A stretch of 64,000 bases of DNA from Limosilactobacillus caccae (GCF_900156885.1 NZ_FTOY01000011.1:845366-909365), one strand, 5' to 3'; positions 24,275-34,697 are shown, counted from the stretch's first letter. The notes: generated by a model from the letters alone, not told the origin. A program made the numbers and translations.

Positions 24275-25585
24275 TTATTGCCGATATGGTTGATCTAAGC
24301 GGGTTAGGTCAGCTAAGCTTTCCCGCTTGACGACTAATTGTGACTGCCCATTCTCTGTAAAGACAACGGCTGGCCGGGGGTTACGGTTATAGTTAGAGGC
24401 CATTGAATAGCCATAAGCACCGGTGTCAAGCATCGCTAAGACATCGCCAGGCTTTGTTGCCGGTAATGCTTGGTCTTCGCTAAGGATATCGCCAGACTCG
24501 CAATACTTACCGGCGATCCGGACGTGTTCAACTGCCGGGGCTTGTGGATCGTTTGCCAGAACGGTTTCATACTGGGCCTGGTAAAGGGCGGGGCGAATGT
24601 TATCGCCCATCCCCCCATCAACGGTAACGTACGGCTTCAATCCTGGAACATCCTTTCGTGACCCCACCGTATATAGGTTATAACCAGCCGGGCCAACAAT
24701 TGAGCGACCAGGCTCGATCCAAATTGCCGGCATTTTCAGGGAAGTCTTAGCAATTTCCTTTTTAATTGCCTTAATAATGGCATCAACAAACTGTTCCGGC
24801 GCTAATGGGTGGTCGTCTTTAACATAGCGGATCCCGAAGCCACCACCGACATTGATAATTTCTGCTTGGTAGGCAAATTTTGCTTGCCAGTGAGCGGCAA
24901 CTTCGACTAGTTTTTTTGCCACCCCTTCAAAACCAGCAAGTTCAAAAATCTGTGAACCGATGTGGGCGTGCAAGCCCTTCATATGCATCCGTGGATTAGC
25001 CAAGATCTTTGCCAATGCCTCGTCAGCCTGGCCGGATTGCAGGTCAAAGCCAAACTTGCTATCAACCTGCCCGGTCTGAATGTACTTATTAGTGTGGGCA
25101 GAAATTCCGGGGGTAATCCGCATCATCACGTTGGCTGTCTCATCTAACTCCTCAAGCACCTCACTAAGGAGCGTGATTTCATAGAAGTTGTCAACCATGA
25201 TCATGCCGACATGATTCTTAACTGCCATCAGCAGTTCTTCTCTTGACTTATTGTTGCCATGAAAGCTGATATTTTCCATCGGAAAGCCTGCCTGTAAGGC
25301 CGTGTACATCTCACCGGCGGAAACAACATCGGCGTGACCACCTTCAGCCTGGACTAGCTGGTAGATTGCAATTGCTGCAAAGGCCTTGCTAGCGTAGCTG
25401 ACTTCATAGTCAACCTTATTTTCTTCAAAGACCCGCTTGAAGGCGCGGATTTGGTTACGAATTTGCGTCACGTCATAAACAACCAGCGGCGTGCCGTACT
25501 GGTGGGCTAATTCGACGGCATCGCAGCCACCAATCATTAAGTGCCCTTTGTCATTTATCTGTGCTGCTGTAATCTGTTCATTCAT
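24275..25585 (-). CDS. lysA: Diaminopimelate decarboxylase
   Basis: LysA decarboxylates meso-diaminopimelate to L-lysine using PLP. The 436-residue fold-type III enzyme has the PLP lysine in VSYASKAFAAIA near residue 67, the HIGSQIF segment near 215, the phosphate-binding NVGGGFGIRY near 255, and the C-terminal catalytic CESGDILSED near 360. I prefer the second of two adjacent ATG codons (25585) because it is 7 bases after GGAGG. It is the first gene of the seven-gene operon directly behind the lysine riboswitch, so it responds most directly to lysine. Confidence 0.96.
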   Translation of the reverse strand: MNEQITAAQINDKGHLMIGGCDAVELAHQYGTPLVVYDVTQIRNQIRAFKRVFEENKVDYEVSYASKAFAAIAIYQLVQAEGGHADVVSAGEMYTALQAGFPMENISFHGNNKSREELLMAVKNHVGMIMVDNFYEITLLSEVLEELDETANVMMRITPGISAHTNKYIQTGQVDSKFGFDLQSGQADEALAKILANPRMHMKGLHAHIGSQIFELAGFEGVAKKLVEVAAHWQAKFAYQAEIINVGGGFGIRYVKDDHPLAPEQFVDAIIKAIKKEIAKTSLKMPAIWIEPGRSIVGPAGYNLYTVGSRKDVPGLKPYVTVDGGMGDNIRPALYQAQYETVLANDPQAPAVEHVRIAGKYCESGDILSEDQALPATKPGDVLAMLDTGAYGYSMASNYNRNPRPAVVFTENGQSQLVVKRESLADLTRLDQPYRQ

Positions 25586-25624
25586 CATTATTCCTCCACA
25601 AAGTTATTGGTGAAGAGGTCGCAT

Positions 25625-25658
25625 AAAAAAATCCACCGTCTGCGCAAACAAACAGTGG
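25625..25658 (-). terminator. Riboswitch-controlled terminator before lysA
   Basis: On the minus strand CCACTGTTTG pairs with CAGACGGTGG over 10 bp (two G-T pairs) with a 6-base loop, then A and seven T residues. It lies between the lysine aptamer and lysA, so transcription should stop here when lysine is bound. Confidence 0.85.
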
Positions 25659-25683
25659 AACCATCATTTATCCATTCAATTTG

Positions 25684-25852
25684 TCGATAGCGCACCGCAG
25701 GCTCAGTTCGTCCTGCGACAGTCCGCAGCTTATTCAACTACGCCCCAGCCCCTCAGCCGTGCCAAGCCAAGTACTTCGGCAACCGCCCTGTTCAACTGAC
25801 CTCACTGTCCGGCCGACTAAGTCAGTTTACTTGTGTTGGTTGCGCCTCTTCG
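25684..25852 (-). promoter_or_regulatory. Lysine riboswitch (L-box aptamer)
   Basis: Read on the minus strand, the element has the conserved L-box landmarks in order: an opening AGAGGCGC, the GCCGAAGTA segment, GGGGCTGGGGCGTAGTTGAATAA, GACTGTCGC, and a closing GCGGTGCGCTATC that pairs with the start. It is about 170 bases long, as expected for the five-helix aptamer. It is followed by an intrinsic terminator and then lysA, so it should switch off lysA-dapDLAB-patA-asd when lysine is abundant. Confidence 0.93.
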
Positions 25853-25885
25853 ATTTATACATAGCTTAAGAGTCTTTAATGAGAA

Positions 25886-25891
25886 TGTCAA
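25886..25891 (-). promoter_or_regulatory. -35 box of the lysA operon promoter
   Basis: A perfect TTGACA on the minus strand about 35 bases before the riboswitch. The -10 is unclear: TAAGCT at 17 bases is poor and TATAAA lies too far. Confidence 0.4.
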
Positions 25892-25974
25892 TAGAAAACA
25901 TTAAATTTAAAAGAGTTTTTTTAATTTATATATTGGATAAAAAGGCATTTTAGTTAATTTTGAAAATATAACCC

Positions 25975-26002
25975 TTGAAAGTCACGGGCAATATGTTAAA
26001 AT
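25975..26002 (+). promoter_or_regulatory. Promoter of lysC-dapF
   Basis: TTGAAA (25975-25980), 16-base spacer, TAAAAT (25997-26002), about 60 bases before lysC. Its transcripts do not include the lysine riboswitch, which lies on the other strand. Confidence 0.75.
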
Positions 26003-26021
26003 TCGATTAAAATATTTAAGA

Positions 26022-26045
26022 GATCAATTAGCATAACTAATGATC
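26022..26045 (+). other. Hairpin in the lysC 5' leader
   Basis: GATC-A-ATTAG and CTAATGATC form a 9-bp stem with one bulged A and a CATAA loop, ending 3 bases before the AAAGGAG site. It lies near the 5' end of the predicted transcript and may stabilise the mRNA or tune translation. Confidence 0.45.
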
Positions 26046-26063
26046 GTAAAGGAGTAATTTACC

Positions 26064-27422
26064 ATGAAAGTTGTAAAATTTGGTGGAAGCTCCCTTGCAA
26101 ACGGGGAAGCCTTTCAAAACGCGATTAATATCATCACTGCCGATCCTGAGCGCCGTGTAGTTGTCACCTCAGCACCCGGAAAGCGATTCGCTACAGATAC
26201 GAAAGTCACCGACCTGTTAATCAGTTATGCTAACAAGACAATTGCTAACGAGGACCCCACAAAAGTAGTTGACGAAATTTTTGGCCGCTATCAAGCAATT
26301 GGCGCCTATTTTGACCTACCAGTGGAAAAACTGGCACCGTTAAAAGAGCGCCTGCTAGCATTACCCGAAAAAAAATACCCGAATAACAATTACCTTCTGG
26401 CAACCTTCAAAGCCCATGGGGAGCGGCTTAATGCCCATCTAATGGCCCTGATTCTCCAACAGCTTGGCTATCGAGCACGATTCGTCACCCCCGAAGAAGC
26501 CGGCATCCGGGTAACGGGAACGCCAAACAACGCTTGTGTGCTTGCCGAAACATACGAAAACCTGAGTCACTTTTCATTTAATAAGGATGAACTCTTGATC
26601 TTTCCTGGCTTTTACGGGATTACCCTGGCTGGGCACATCGCTACTTTCTCCCGGGGTGGATCCGATATCACTGGCGCCATCCTCGCACGGGGGCTCCACG
26701 CTTCAATCTATGAAAACTTTACCGACGTTGACGCGATTTACGCTGCAAACCCAAACGTGGTTGATAATCCCCAACCAATTGCGAAGATGACCTACCGGGA
26801 GATGCGGGAGCTATCCTATGCCGGTTTTTCTGTTTTCCACGACGAAGCCCTCATTCCAGCAATCGAGGGGAATGTCCCAATTAATGTTAAAAATACCAAT
26901 AACCCTGAAAAGCCAGGGACAATGATTGTTCCTGACAAGGACTTCCAGCCAACGGATATCATTACCGGGGTCGTCAGTGGTAAGCACTTTGCTGCCCTCT
27001 ACCTGCATAAGTACCTTCTTAACAAGCAGGCAGGTTTTACATTGCGCATTCTCCAGATCCTGGCAAAGCACAATATTTCCTATGAGCATATGCCGTCAGG
27101 GATTGATGATATCACCATCATTTTGGACCGCAACGCCATCGACGACCAGTTAGTAGATGTAATTTGTAACGAAATCCAAGAAGAAATTAATCCTGACCGT
27201 CTTGAATGGATTGATAACTACGCCATCATCATGGTTGTCGGGGAAGGAATGCGGAACCGGGTTGGCGTTATCAATGACATCCTGATGCCTCTTGCCGAAA
27301 AGAACATCGCAGTTCCAATGATTAACCAGGGTGCATCACGGATTACCATCATGATTGGTACTTATGATATTGATGCAGACGAAGCCGTGCGGGCAATCTA
27401 CCACCGCTTCTTTGCAAACTAG
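26064..27422 (+). CDS. lysC: Aspartate kinase
   Basis: LysC phosphorylates aspartate, the entry step to lysine, threonine and methionine. The 452-residue protein opens with the kinase motif MKVVKFGGSSLANGEAF. It has TFSRGGSDITGAILARGL near residue 195 and two C-terminal ACT regulatory domains (about 315-452). Monofunctional length; the class resembles aspartokinase III/YclM rather than the alpha-beta type, as no internal start for a beta subunit is evident. It has its own promoter, divergent from the riboswitch operon, and is followed by dapF after 10 bases. Feedback regulation through the ACT domains is expected. Confidence 0.95.
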   Translation: MKVVKFGGSSLANGEAFQNAINIITADPERRVVVTSAPGKRFATDTKVTDLLISYANKTIANEDPTKVVDEIFGRYQAIGAYFDLPVEKLAPLKERLLALPEKKYPNNNYLLATFKAHGERLNAHLMALILQQLGYRARFVTPEEAGIRVTGTPNNACVLAETYENLSHFSFNKDELLIFPGFYGITLAGHIATFSRGGSDITGAILARGLHASIYENFTDVDAIYAANPNVVDNPQPIAKMTYREMRELSYAGFSVFHDEALIPAIEGNVPINVKNTNNPEKPGTMIVPDKDFQPTDIITGVVSGKHFAALYLHKYLLNKQAGFTLRILQILAKHNISYEHMPSGIDDITIILDRNAIDDQLVDVICNEIQEEINPDRLEWIDNYAIIMVVGEGMRNRVGVINDILMPLAEKNIAVPMINQGASRITIMIGTYDIDADEAVRAIYHRFFAN

Positions 27423-27432
27423 GAGGAATAAT

Positions 27433-28425
27433 ATGGTCGAATTATTAAAAGTTCATGGTTCACTAAACGCATTCTTTATTCTTGATCAAACGAAACTTAC
27501 CCACCCCCTCACCGACCCAGAATTAGTTGCTTTCACTCGTAAGATTACTGATCCGGCAACCGGGATTCTCGGCGGGGCTGACGGCGTCCTAGTCGTTAAC
27601 CAACCAACTCGTGCCGGCGCAGTGGCGGAAATGCGGGTCATTAACGCGGATGGTAGCGAGGCATCAATGTGCGGGAATGGCTTACGAACGGTCGCCCGTT
27701 ATGTCGCTGAACGGGACCAATTAACTGACTTTAAGATCGACACGATGAATGCCAGCCTTCGCGTGCGACAACAAGATGACTTTGCCGCCGGAGTACCCGC
27801 CTTTGCGGTCGAAATCTCGCCCGTAAAATTTGCTAACACTGCCTTGCCTTACGAGAACCTGGGCCATCAGCGGCTGATTGACGACCTTGTTCCGGAACTG
27901 TTGCCCGGTTTACGGTTTACTGCTATTGCTGTCCCGAACCCCCACTTAATTAGCTTTGTCAGCAAGGAAGAACTGGCTGGCGATGACCTTGGTGAACTTG
28001 GTCACCGGCTAAACACTGCCAATCCGTATTTTACTGACGGGGTTAACGTAAACTTTGCCCATATCCTTGGCCACAATTCTTTATTCGTACGGACATTTGA
28101 ACGGGGTGTTGGCTTTACCAACGCTTGTGGTACCGGGATGTCGGCTACCAGCCTTGCTTTTGCCCTCACCCACCCTGATCAAGCAGATTTTGACAAACCC
28201 CTGAATGTTTACAATCCGGGCGGGATGGTTAAAACAATTGTCCACCACCAGCAAGGGCAATACTGGATTGAACTAATTGGGAACGCAACTTTCACCCACA
28301 CCCTTGAACTTAGCGAAGAAGCTCTTCACCAAGCTGACCTCAGCCAGGTTAACAATATTAATGAAACCGGCGAACAAACAAACTACCAACAGTTTGTCGC
28401 AGGATTGCCAAAGCTTGACTTTTAA
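27433..28425 (+). CDS. dapF: Diaminopimelate epimerase
   Basis: DapF converts LL- to meso-diaminopimelate with two active-site cysteines. The 330-residue protein has both: the DGSEASMCGNGLRTVARY motif near residue 75 and TNACGTGMSATSLAF near 233. The start is the ATG at 27433, which follows AGGAGG by 6 bases. A longer frame that overlaps lysC has no such site. It completes the pathway encoded around it. A short extra C-terminal tail (about 35 residues) is longer than in many homologues. It is followed by a strong terminator. Confidence 0.94.
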   Translation: MVELLKVHGSLNAFFILDQTKLTHPLTDPELVAFTRKITDPATGILGGADGVLVVNQPTRAGAVAEMRVINADGSEASMCGNGLRTVARYVAERDQLTDFKIDTMNASLRVRQQDDFAAGVPAFAVEISPVKFANTALPYENLGHQRLIDDLVPELLPGLRFTAIAVPNPHLISFVSKEELAGDDLGELGHRLNTANPYFTDGVNVNFAHILGHNSLFVRTFERGVGFTNACGTGMSATSLAFALTHPDQADFDKPLNVYNPGGMVKTIVHHQQGQYWIELIGNATFTHTLELSEEALHQADLSQVNNINETGEQTNYQQFVAGLPKLDF

Positions 28426-28436
28426 AATTTATTTAC

Positions 28437-28477
28437 AAAAAAAGGACGATGCTCGTTTTGAACATCGTCCTTTTTAG
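28437..28477. terminator. Bidirectional terminator between dapF and prs
   Basis: AAAGGACGATG pairs perfectly with CATCGTCCTTT over 11 bp with an 11-base loop, with A and T runs on both sides, serving both convergent genes. Confidence 0.92.
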
Positions 28478-28479
28478 GA

Positions 28480-29457
28480 TTACTTCCGGTTAAATAAAGT
28501 ATCAATTGATTGGTGGTTGTGGATCCGCACAATTGCTTCTTTTAGCAGGTCATCAACAGATAGTTGCACCAACTTCGGGAACTTCTTTTCTGCTGGCAGC
28601 TGGATTGTATCAGTAACAATCATCTTTTCTAATTGTGAATTTTGCAAAGTATGAACAGCATCACTTGATAAAACAGCGTGCGACGCAATTCCGTAAATCT
28701 TCTCGGCACCGAACTTCTTTAGGGCATCTGCCGAAAGCTTCATCCGGATCCCGGTGTCGACGATATCATCAACGACAATCGCAGTCTTCCCCTTGACGTC
28801 ACCAATGACGTATTCTGGAATTTCCTGCGCTGCACGTTCCCGGACTTCATCATTGCGGTTATCAATGATTGCGATGCTGGACTTAATCCGCTCAGCAAAC
28901 TTCCGTGCTAAATTAACCCCGGCATGGTCAGGAGCAACGACAACCACATCATCACCGTCTAAGTGTTGGTCTTCGATATACTTGGTGAATAAGCTCGTCG
29001 CCTGCAAGTGGTCAACGGGGATATCAAAGAAACCTTGAACCTGCGGAGCATGGAGGTCGATCGTTACCAAACGGTCAATCTGGTCCATTTCAAGCAGGTT
29101 AGCAACAAGCTTGGCGGTAATTGGCTCCCGACTGCGTGCCTTCCGGTCTTGACGGGCATAGCCATAGTAAGGCATTACCACGTTAATTTTTTCAGCACTT
29201 GCCCGTCGTAAGGCATCGACCATAATCAATAACTCCATCAAGTTGGTGTTAACCGGGTCAGAAACTGACTGGATAACGTAAACTTCACAGCCACGAACAC
29301 TCTCGTCAATTGTCACCTTAATCTCACCATCAGCAAAGTGGTCAATTGATGCCTTGCTCAACGGAATCCCAATCAGGTCAGCAATCTGTTCAGCAAGTGG
29401 TCGGTTTGAATTTAACGCAAAAAGCCGGACATTATCAGCATTTTTAATCTGGGTCAT
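28480..29457 (-). CDS. prs: Ribose-phosphate pyrophosphokinase
   Basis: Makes PRPP from ribose 5-phosphate and ATP for nucleotide, histidine and NAD synthesis. The 325-residue class I enzyme has the ATP-binding YYGYARQDRKARSREPI near residue 98, the DLHAPQVQGFFDIPVDHL segment near 132, and the PRPP loop IVVDDIVDTGIRM near 225. It lies convergent to dapF, with which it shares a terminator, and downstream of recD2. A good AAAGGAG site precedes the ATG. Confidence 0.97.
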   Translation of the reverse strand: MTQIKNADNVRLFALNSNRPLAEQIADLIGIPLSKASIDHFADGEIKVTIDESVRGCEVYVIQSVSDPVNTNLMELLIMVDALRRASAEKINVVMPYYGYARQDRKARSREPITAKLVANLLEMDQIDRLVTIDLHAPQVQGFFDIPVDHLQATSLFTKYIEDQHLDGDDVVVVAPDHAGVNLARKFAERIKSSIAIIDNRNDEVRERAAQEIPEYVIGDVKGKTAIVVDDIVDTGIRMKLSADALKKFGAEKIYGIASHAVLSSDAVHTLQNSQLEKMIVTDTIQLPAEKKFPKLVQLSVDDLLKEAIVRIHNHQSIDTLFNRK

Positions 29458-29525
29458 TTTTGTACTCCTTTAGATTCCACATAATCATCCTTAATTATGA
29501 CAACAAAACACCGTTCAATCAAGCC

Positions 29526-32027
29526 TTAATTTGCCTGATGCAAACTTTGTAAGCTAATCCCTGCCATCCCAATTAACGGGTCAATCTGACCACTATTAAT
29601 CAAGTCGGCCGTCAAGATATAATCTTGCTGGTCGCTTGGGGAACTCGTTCCCGGTGCCAGCGACTTTGCTTGGTCATCACTAGTACTACTGGCATCTGCC
29701 TTTGCTAAGTTCGATTTTAGCGATTCGGCTGGCTTGTCGAGGGGTGACGTTAACTCATCATGGCGTTGCCAAACCTGGGTCAGCCGCTCAACAAGCGACG
29801 TCTGCCGGTTAACAGCTTCATTTTCTACACAGGTCATCACCGCATAAGGCTCACCAATTAACACCAGCTTTTCCGCCGCCCGCGTGATTGCGGTGTAGAG
29901 CAGGTTTCGTTGCAGCATCCGGCTAAACTGGTTAACAATCGGCAAGAGAACCATCTTAAACTGGCTCCCCTGCGACTTATGGATTGAGATGCAGTAAGCT
30001 AGCCGGATCTGACTCCATTCCATCCGGCCATAGCTGACCTCGTTCCCGTCAAAGTCAATTGTGATCGTCTCGGTGCGCTTACCACCGGTCTTGCTACTCT
30101 CAATCGCCGTGATCCGGCCAATATCCCCATTAAAAACATTATTTTCCGGACTGTTGACCAGTTGCAACACCTTATCACCGACCCGGAAGACCTGGCCACG
30201 GAAATTAACTTCCTGCTTACCACTGGTCGGCGGATTGTAGGCCTGCTGAGCCAGTTCGTTGAGGCGGTCAATTCCCGCCTGTCCCCGATACATTGGCGCA
30301 AGAATCTGGATGTCACCCGCAGTGTAATCTCGCTTTTTCGACAGGTCGATAATCTGCTGGATAACACTTGGTACCTGGTTAGCATGGCAAGAGATAAATG
30401 ACCGGTCAGGAAGTTTTTGGGTTAGGTCTGCTGGCAGCCTTCCCTCTTTAATGGCGTGCGCCAACGGAATAATCGTTGAATCCGCGGACTGTCGGTGGAT
30501 ATTTGTCAACTCCACCTTCGGCAAGGCGGCAAACTCAAGCAGGTCATGAAAAACTTGCCCCGGACCCACTGACGGCAGCTGGTCCTTATCGCCGACCAAG
30601 ACGACATGCATGGAAGTCGGAATCGCCTGGATAAGGGTCTTAAACAGGAGCGTGTCAACCATCGACATCTCATCAACGATTAGTAACGACCCTTCTAAAT
30701 CCCGCGCATTAAGGTCCGTTGGCATTTCCCGCCCATTGAGCCCCAGCAGGCGGTGAATCGTGCTGGCCGGCAAGTCAGTCGCTTCACTCATCCGTTTAGC
30801 GGCCCGGCCGGTTGGGGCGGCTAATAAGACGGGAAATGACTTTTCCTTATAATCACCGACATCTAGTGAAATATCATGGATCCACGCATAACTGGCAACA
30901 ATTCCCTTGATAATTGTCGTCTTTCCGGTTCCGGGGCCCCCGGTCAGTAGCATCACTTTACTATTGAGGGCGGTCTTAATCGCGGTTGTTTGAATCTGGT
31001 CATACTTGATTCCTGACTTATCAGCTACCTTCGCAACCGCTTTCTCGACCGTTTTTGCCGGCAACTTATCATCCTTAGCACTCAACAAGCGGTGCAGGTG
31101 GTCTGCAATTTGCCACTCTGCCTTGTAAAGAACCGTCGGATAAATCTTCTCATCAACATATTGGATGCCGTGATTGCGTTCTAGCTCAACAATCCGTGAA
31201 GTAACCAGGTCCGTCTGTACCTGCCCACCGCTTCCCTGGGCCAGCAACTGGATTGTCTTTTGCAGCAGTGGCTTAGCAGTCGTATAGGTATCCCCCGTCT
31301 CCATCGTCAGGTCATCGAGGGTTTGGATGATAGCGGCGTCGATTCGCCGGGGGTCATCTGGCGCGATGGCAAGCTTATTCGCTACTTGGTCGGCACGGTT
31401 AAAGCTAATCCCATCAATCTCCTGTGCTAATTGGTAAGGATTTTCGTGGATGATGTGCAAAGTCTCATCCCCGTACTTGTCAAAGATGGCGCTGCTCAAA
31501 TTACTACCAAAGCCCAGGTCATTGAGACCGATAATAATCTGGTCCATTCCCTGGTTTGCCCGCAGGTTATCAACAAGCGAATCCTTGACCGCCTGCCGCA
31601 ATTTAAGTTTGTCAAGAACATGGGGGTCGGCGACGATCTTGTCGATTGCCCCCGTCCCTAGTTCATCAACAATTTTTTCCGCCGTCTTTTTCCCCACGCC
31701 AGCAAACTGCTTGCCCGACAAAAAGTCAACCAGACCGTCACGGCTCGTCGGCCGGTTAGCGTGGTAAGAACTAGCTTGAAACTGCTGCCCGTAGCGGGGG
31801 TGTTCAACAATCTTTCCCTCAAAGCGGTAAGTCTGGTCATCACTCAGGTCACCAAAGCTCCCCGTCACCGTGATCTCCGGCTCGTGCCAGTCAAAGTTTG
31901 CTTCTTCGACTGAAACCACTAGCACCTTAAAGAAGGAGTCGGGACTATTGAAAATTTCTGATTGCACTTGACCAATAAAAAAAGACGGCTCCGTTGGCGT
32001 CTTAAATAGGTCCATCTCCTCAGCCAT
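29526..32027 (-). CDS. recD2: SF1B DNA helicase RecD2
   Basis: RecD2 is the AddAB-independent RecD-like 5'-3' helicase involved in DNA damage tolerance and fork restart. The 833-residue protein has an N-terminal OB-like region (about 15-90), a helix-hairpin-helix stretch with FAGVGKKTAEKIVDELG (about 110), and Walker A LLTGGPGTGKTTIIKGI near 360. Helicase motifs follow, with LLIVDEMSMVDTLLF near 455 and AYCISIHKSQGSQF near 690. A Ser/Asp-rich tail of about 90 residues is poorly conserved. I chose the ATG at 32027, because AAAGGA is 8 bases before it. It is downstream of a TPR-protein gene, probably in one operon. Confidence 0.94.
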   Translation of the reverse strand: MAEEMDLFKTPTEPSFFIGQVQSEIFNSPDSFFKVLVVSVEEANFDWHEPEITVTGSFGDLSDDQTYRFEGKIVEHPRYGQQFQASSYHANRPTSRDGLVDFLSGKQFAGVGKKTAEKIVDELGTGAIDKIVADPHVLDKLKLRQAVKDSLVDNLRANQGMDQIIIGLNDLGFGSNLSSAIFDKYGDETLHIIHENPYQLAQEIDGISFNRADQVANKLAIAPDDPRRIDAAIIQTLDDLTMETGDTYTTAKPLLQKTIQLLAQGSGGQVQTDLVTSRIVELERNHGIQYVDEKIYPTVLYKAEWQIADHLHRLLSAKDDKLPAKTVEKAVAKVADKSGIKYDQIQTTAIKTALNSKVMLLTGGPGTGKTTIIKGIVASYAWIHDISLDVGDYKEKSFPVLLAAPTGRAAKRMSEATDLPASTIHRLLGLNGREMPTDLNARDLEGSLLIVDEMSMVDTLLFKTLIQAIPTSMHVVLVGDKDQLPSVGPGQVFHDLLEFAALPKVELTNIHRQSADSTIIPLAHAIKEGRLPADLTQKLPDRSFISCHANQVPSVIQQIIDLSKKRDYTAGDIQILAPMYRGQAGIDRLNELAQQAYNPPTSGKQEVNFRGQVFRVGDKVLQLVNSPENNVFNGDIGRITAIESSKTGGKRTETITIDFDGNEVSYGRMEWSQIRLAYCISIHKSQGSQFKMVLLPIVNQFSRMLQRNLLYTAITRAAEKLVLIGEPYAVMTCVENEAVNRQTSLVERLTQVWQRHDELTSPLDKPAESLKSNLAKADASSTSDDQAKSLAPGTSSPSDQQDYILTADLINSGQIDPLIGMAGISLQSLHQAN

Positions 32028-32053
32028 TGAAGTCATCCTTTCATCACTTAACG

Positions 32054-32737
32054 TTAATCATTTTTTTGTGTCGCCTGGAGGGTCTTTTCAATCTCGGCCA
32101 GGCGCTTCTCACTCTTTTGATAATAACCAGGGTTGAGCTGCTTAGCCTGGATTAAGTAGTCCTTATATGGCTCTCCCAACACCATTGCTACAATCCCCCG
32201 GTTAAACTGGGTGTCTGCCCGGCCAGGGTGGTGCTTCAAGATTGCATCGTAGTAGGTCTTCGCCTGGGCAAATTCACCAAGGGCTAAAAGGGAGTCCCCA
32301 ATTACTTGGTTGATTTCCGGGTCTTCTTGCCGCAACTCATGCGCGGTCAGGCCATAAGCAACTGCTTGCTTGTGCTGCCCCTTCTTCATGTAACTCTGGG
32401 CAAGCATCAGGTAGGAATCAGCCTTGATCTTCGGGTCATCAATCTTGTTGTACAAGTTAATGGCTTCGTTGACCTTTCCAACTTCGTAATACAAGTTTCC
32501 CAGTCCGTAGTTTAACAGGTTAAGTGCTTCCTGGTCATTCTTCGCTTCAAAAATCCCCAACGCCTTCATAAATAATTCTTCAGCTTGTTGGTAATCATTT
32601 AAGCGGGTCAACAACGAACCGAGGTCATAATAATTGTTAACCTTTTCTGGGTGTTTGTCGATTGCCTCAATCAACTTGTGAACTAACTTTTCTGTCTCTT
32701 TCTTCTCAGCGTCACGAAAGTCTCTTTTTTCTGTCAT
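32054..32737 (-). CDS. Tetratricopeptide-repeat protein
   Basis: A 227-residue soluble protein made of about five TPR units (for example YYDLGSLLTRLNDYQQAEELFMKAL near residue 40, LNYGLGNLYYEVGKVNEAINLYNKI near 78, SYLMLAQSYMKKGQHKQAVAYGL near 112). TPR superhelices bind protein partners; none is identified. The gene is commonly found just upstream of recD2 and near mnmA in lactobacilli. It starts 12 bases after the histidine-phosphatase gene. Confidence 0.85.
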   Translation of the reverse strand: MTEKRDFRDAEKKETEKLVHKLIEAIDKHPEKVNNYYDLGSLLTRLNDYQQAEELFMKALGIFEAKNDQEALNLLNYGLGNLYYEVGKVNEAINLYNKIDDPKIKADSYLMLAQSYMKKGQHKQAVAYGLTAHELRQEDPEINQVIGDSLLALGEFAQAKTYYDAILKHHPGRADTQFNRGIVAMVLGEPYKDYLIQAKQLNPGYYQKSEKRLAEIEKTLQATQKND

Positions 32738-32749
32738 TTATATCACCTC

Positions 32750-33406
32750 TTAAATGGTATCAGTCGGGTCAGCGTTGGTCTTATGCAGGTAGGAAGTATC
32801 ATTCCACTTTGCAAGGGTAAAGTGAGTTGCATCATCGGTTGTAAGGATTGTCGTTGAGGTATTACTCAAACCGCCACGATCTTTTAAGTGGGCCAGGGGT
32901 GTCCCGATGAGGGCGTTGATCGATGCATTAAGGGCAGCACCATGGGAAACAATTAAGATATTAGCCGTCGGGTAGGTCCGGCAGTACTCGCTTACTGCTG
33001 CGCGAAAGCGAGTAATCACTTCAGCAAAGCTCTCCCCCTCGACTAGTGATTCATCATACTTATCAGGGTGATGACGAAAGTTTTTTAATACTTCTGGCCA
33101 CTTCTTTGCAACCGCATCAAAATGCATCCCTTCCATTTTGCCGAGGTTAAATTCCTTTAAGCGGCTATCGATTGTCAGCGGAATCGATTGACTGAGGTGG
33201 CCGAGCAACGTCTGGGCAGTAACTCGTGCCCGCTTTAATGGGCTAGCGTAGGCATGCGCAAATTTAATACCACGTAACGATTCTGCTAACAATTCAATTT
33301 CGCGGTAACTATTCTCTAACAACGGTGAATCGCCGTTTGCCCCCTGGTAACGAGATTCAAGGTTCCATTGTGTTTTACCGTGTCGAATTAAATAAACTTT
33401 TGTCAT
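32750..33406 (-). CDS. Histidine phosphatase (phosphoglycerate mutase-like) family protein
   Basis: A 218-residue protein of the histidine phosphatase superfamily. It has the catalytic LIRHGKTQWN near residue 5 (phospho-histidine), the second arginine in SPLKRARVTAQTL near 57, and the second histidine in ILIVSHGAALNASI near 150. The family covers cofactor-dependent phosphoglycerate mutases and many broad phosphatases. The short size and divergent loops favour a phosphatase over the glycolytic enzyme. It is first in a unit with the TPR and recD2 genes. Confidence 0.88.
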   Translation of the reverse strand: MTKVYLIRHGKTQWNLESRYQGANGDSPLLENSYREIELLAESLRGIKFAHAYASPLKRARVTAQTLLGHLSQSIPLTIDSRLKEFNLGKMEGMHFDAVAKKWPEVLKNFRHHPDKYDESLVEGESFAEVITRFRAAVSEYCRTYPTANILIVSHGAALNASINALIGTPLAHLKDRGGLSNTSTTILTTDDATHFTLAKWNDTSYLHKTNADPTDTI

Positions 33407-33430
33407 CTTTGTCCCTGCCCTTTTATTTCT

Positions 33431-33459
33431 ATCTTACCAAAATTTTCGGTAATTGTTTA
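33431..33459 (-). promoter_or_regulatory. Promoter of the histidine-phosphatase/TPR/recD2 unit
   Basis: Minus-strand TAAACA (33454-33459), 17-base spacer, TAAGAT (33431-33436), about 25 bases before the start codon. Confidence 0.5.
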
Positions 33460-33484
33460 TCACAGAGTTATTAAAATATGTATA

Positions 33485-33509
33485 TTAGGCTGAGCAAAAC
33501 CCAACCTAA
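33485..33509 (-). terminator. Hairpin after mnmA, possible weak terminator
   Basis: TTAGGTTGGG pairs with CTCAGCCTAA over 10 bp (two G-T pairs) with a TTTTG loop. The 3' side is A/T rich but has no continuous T run, so termination would be weak. Confidence 0.4.
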
Positions 33510-33563
33510 GTCGTAAATTAATAGCGCTTAGACTATTAACATTAAATATGTGGACGGCAATGA

Positions 33564-34697
<1,134 letters not shown>

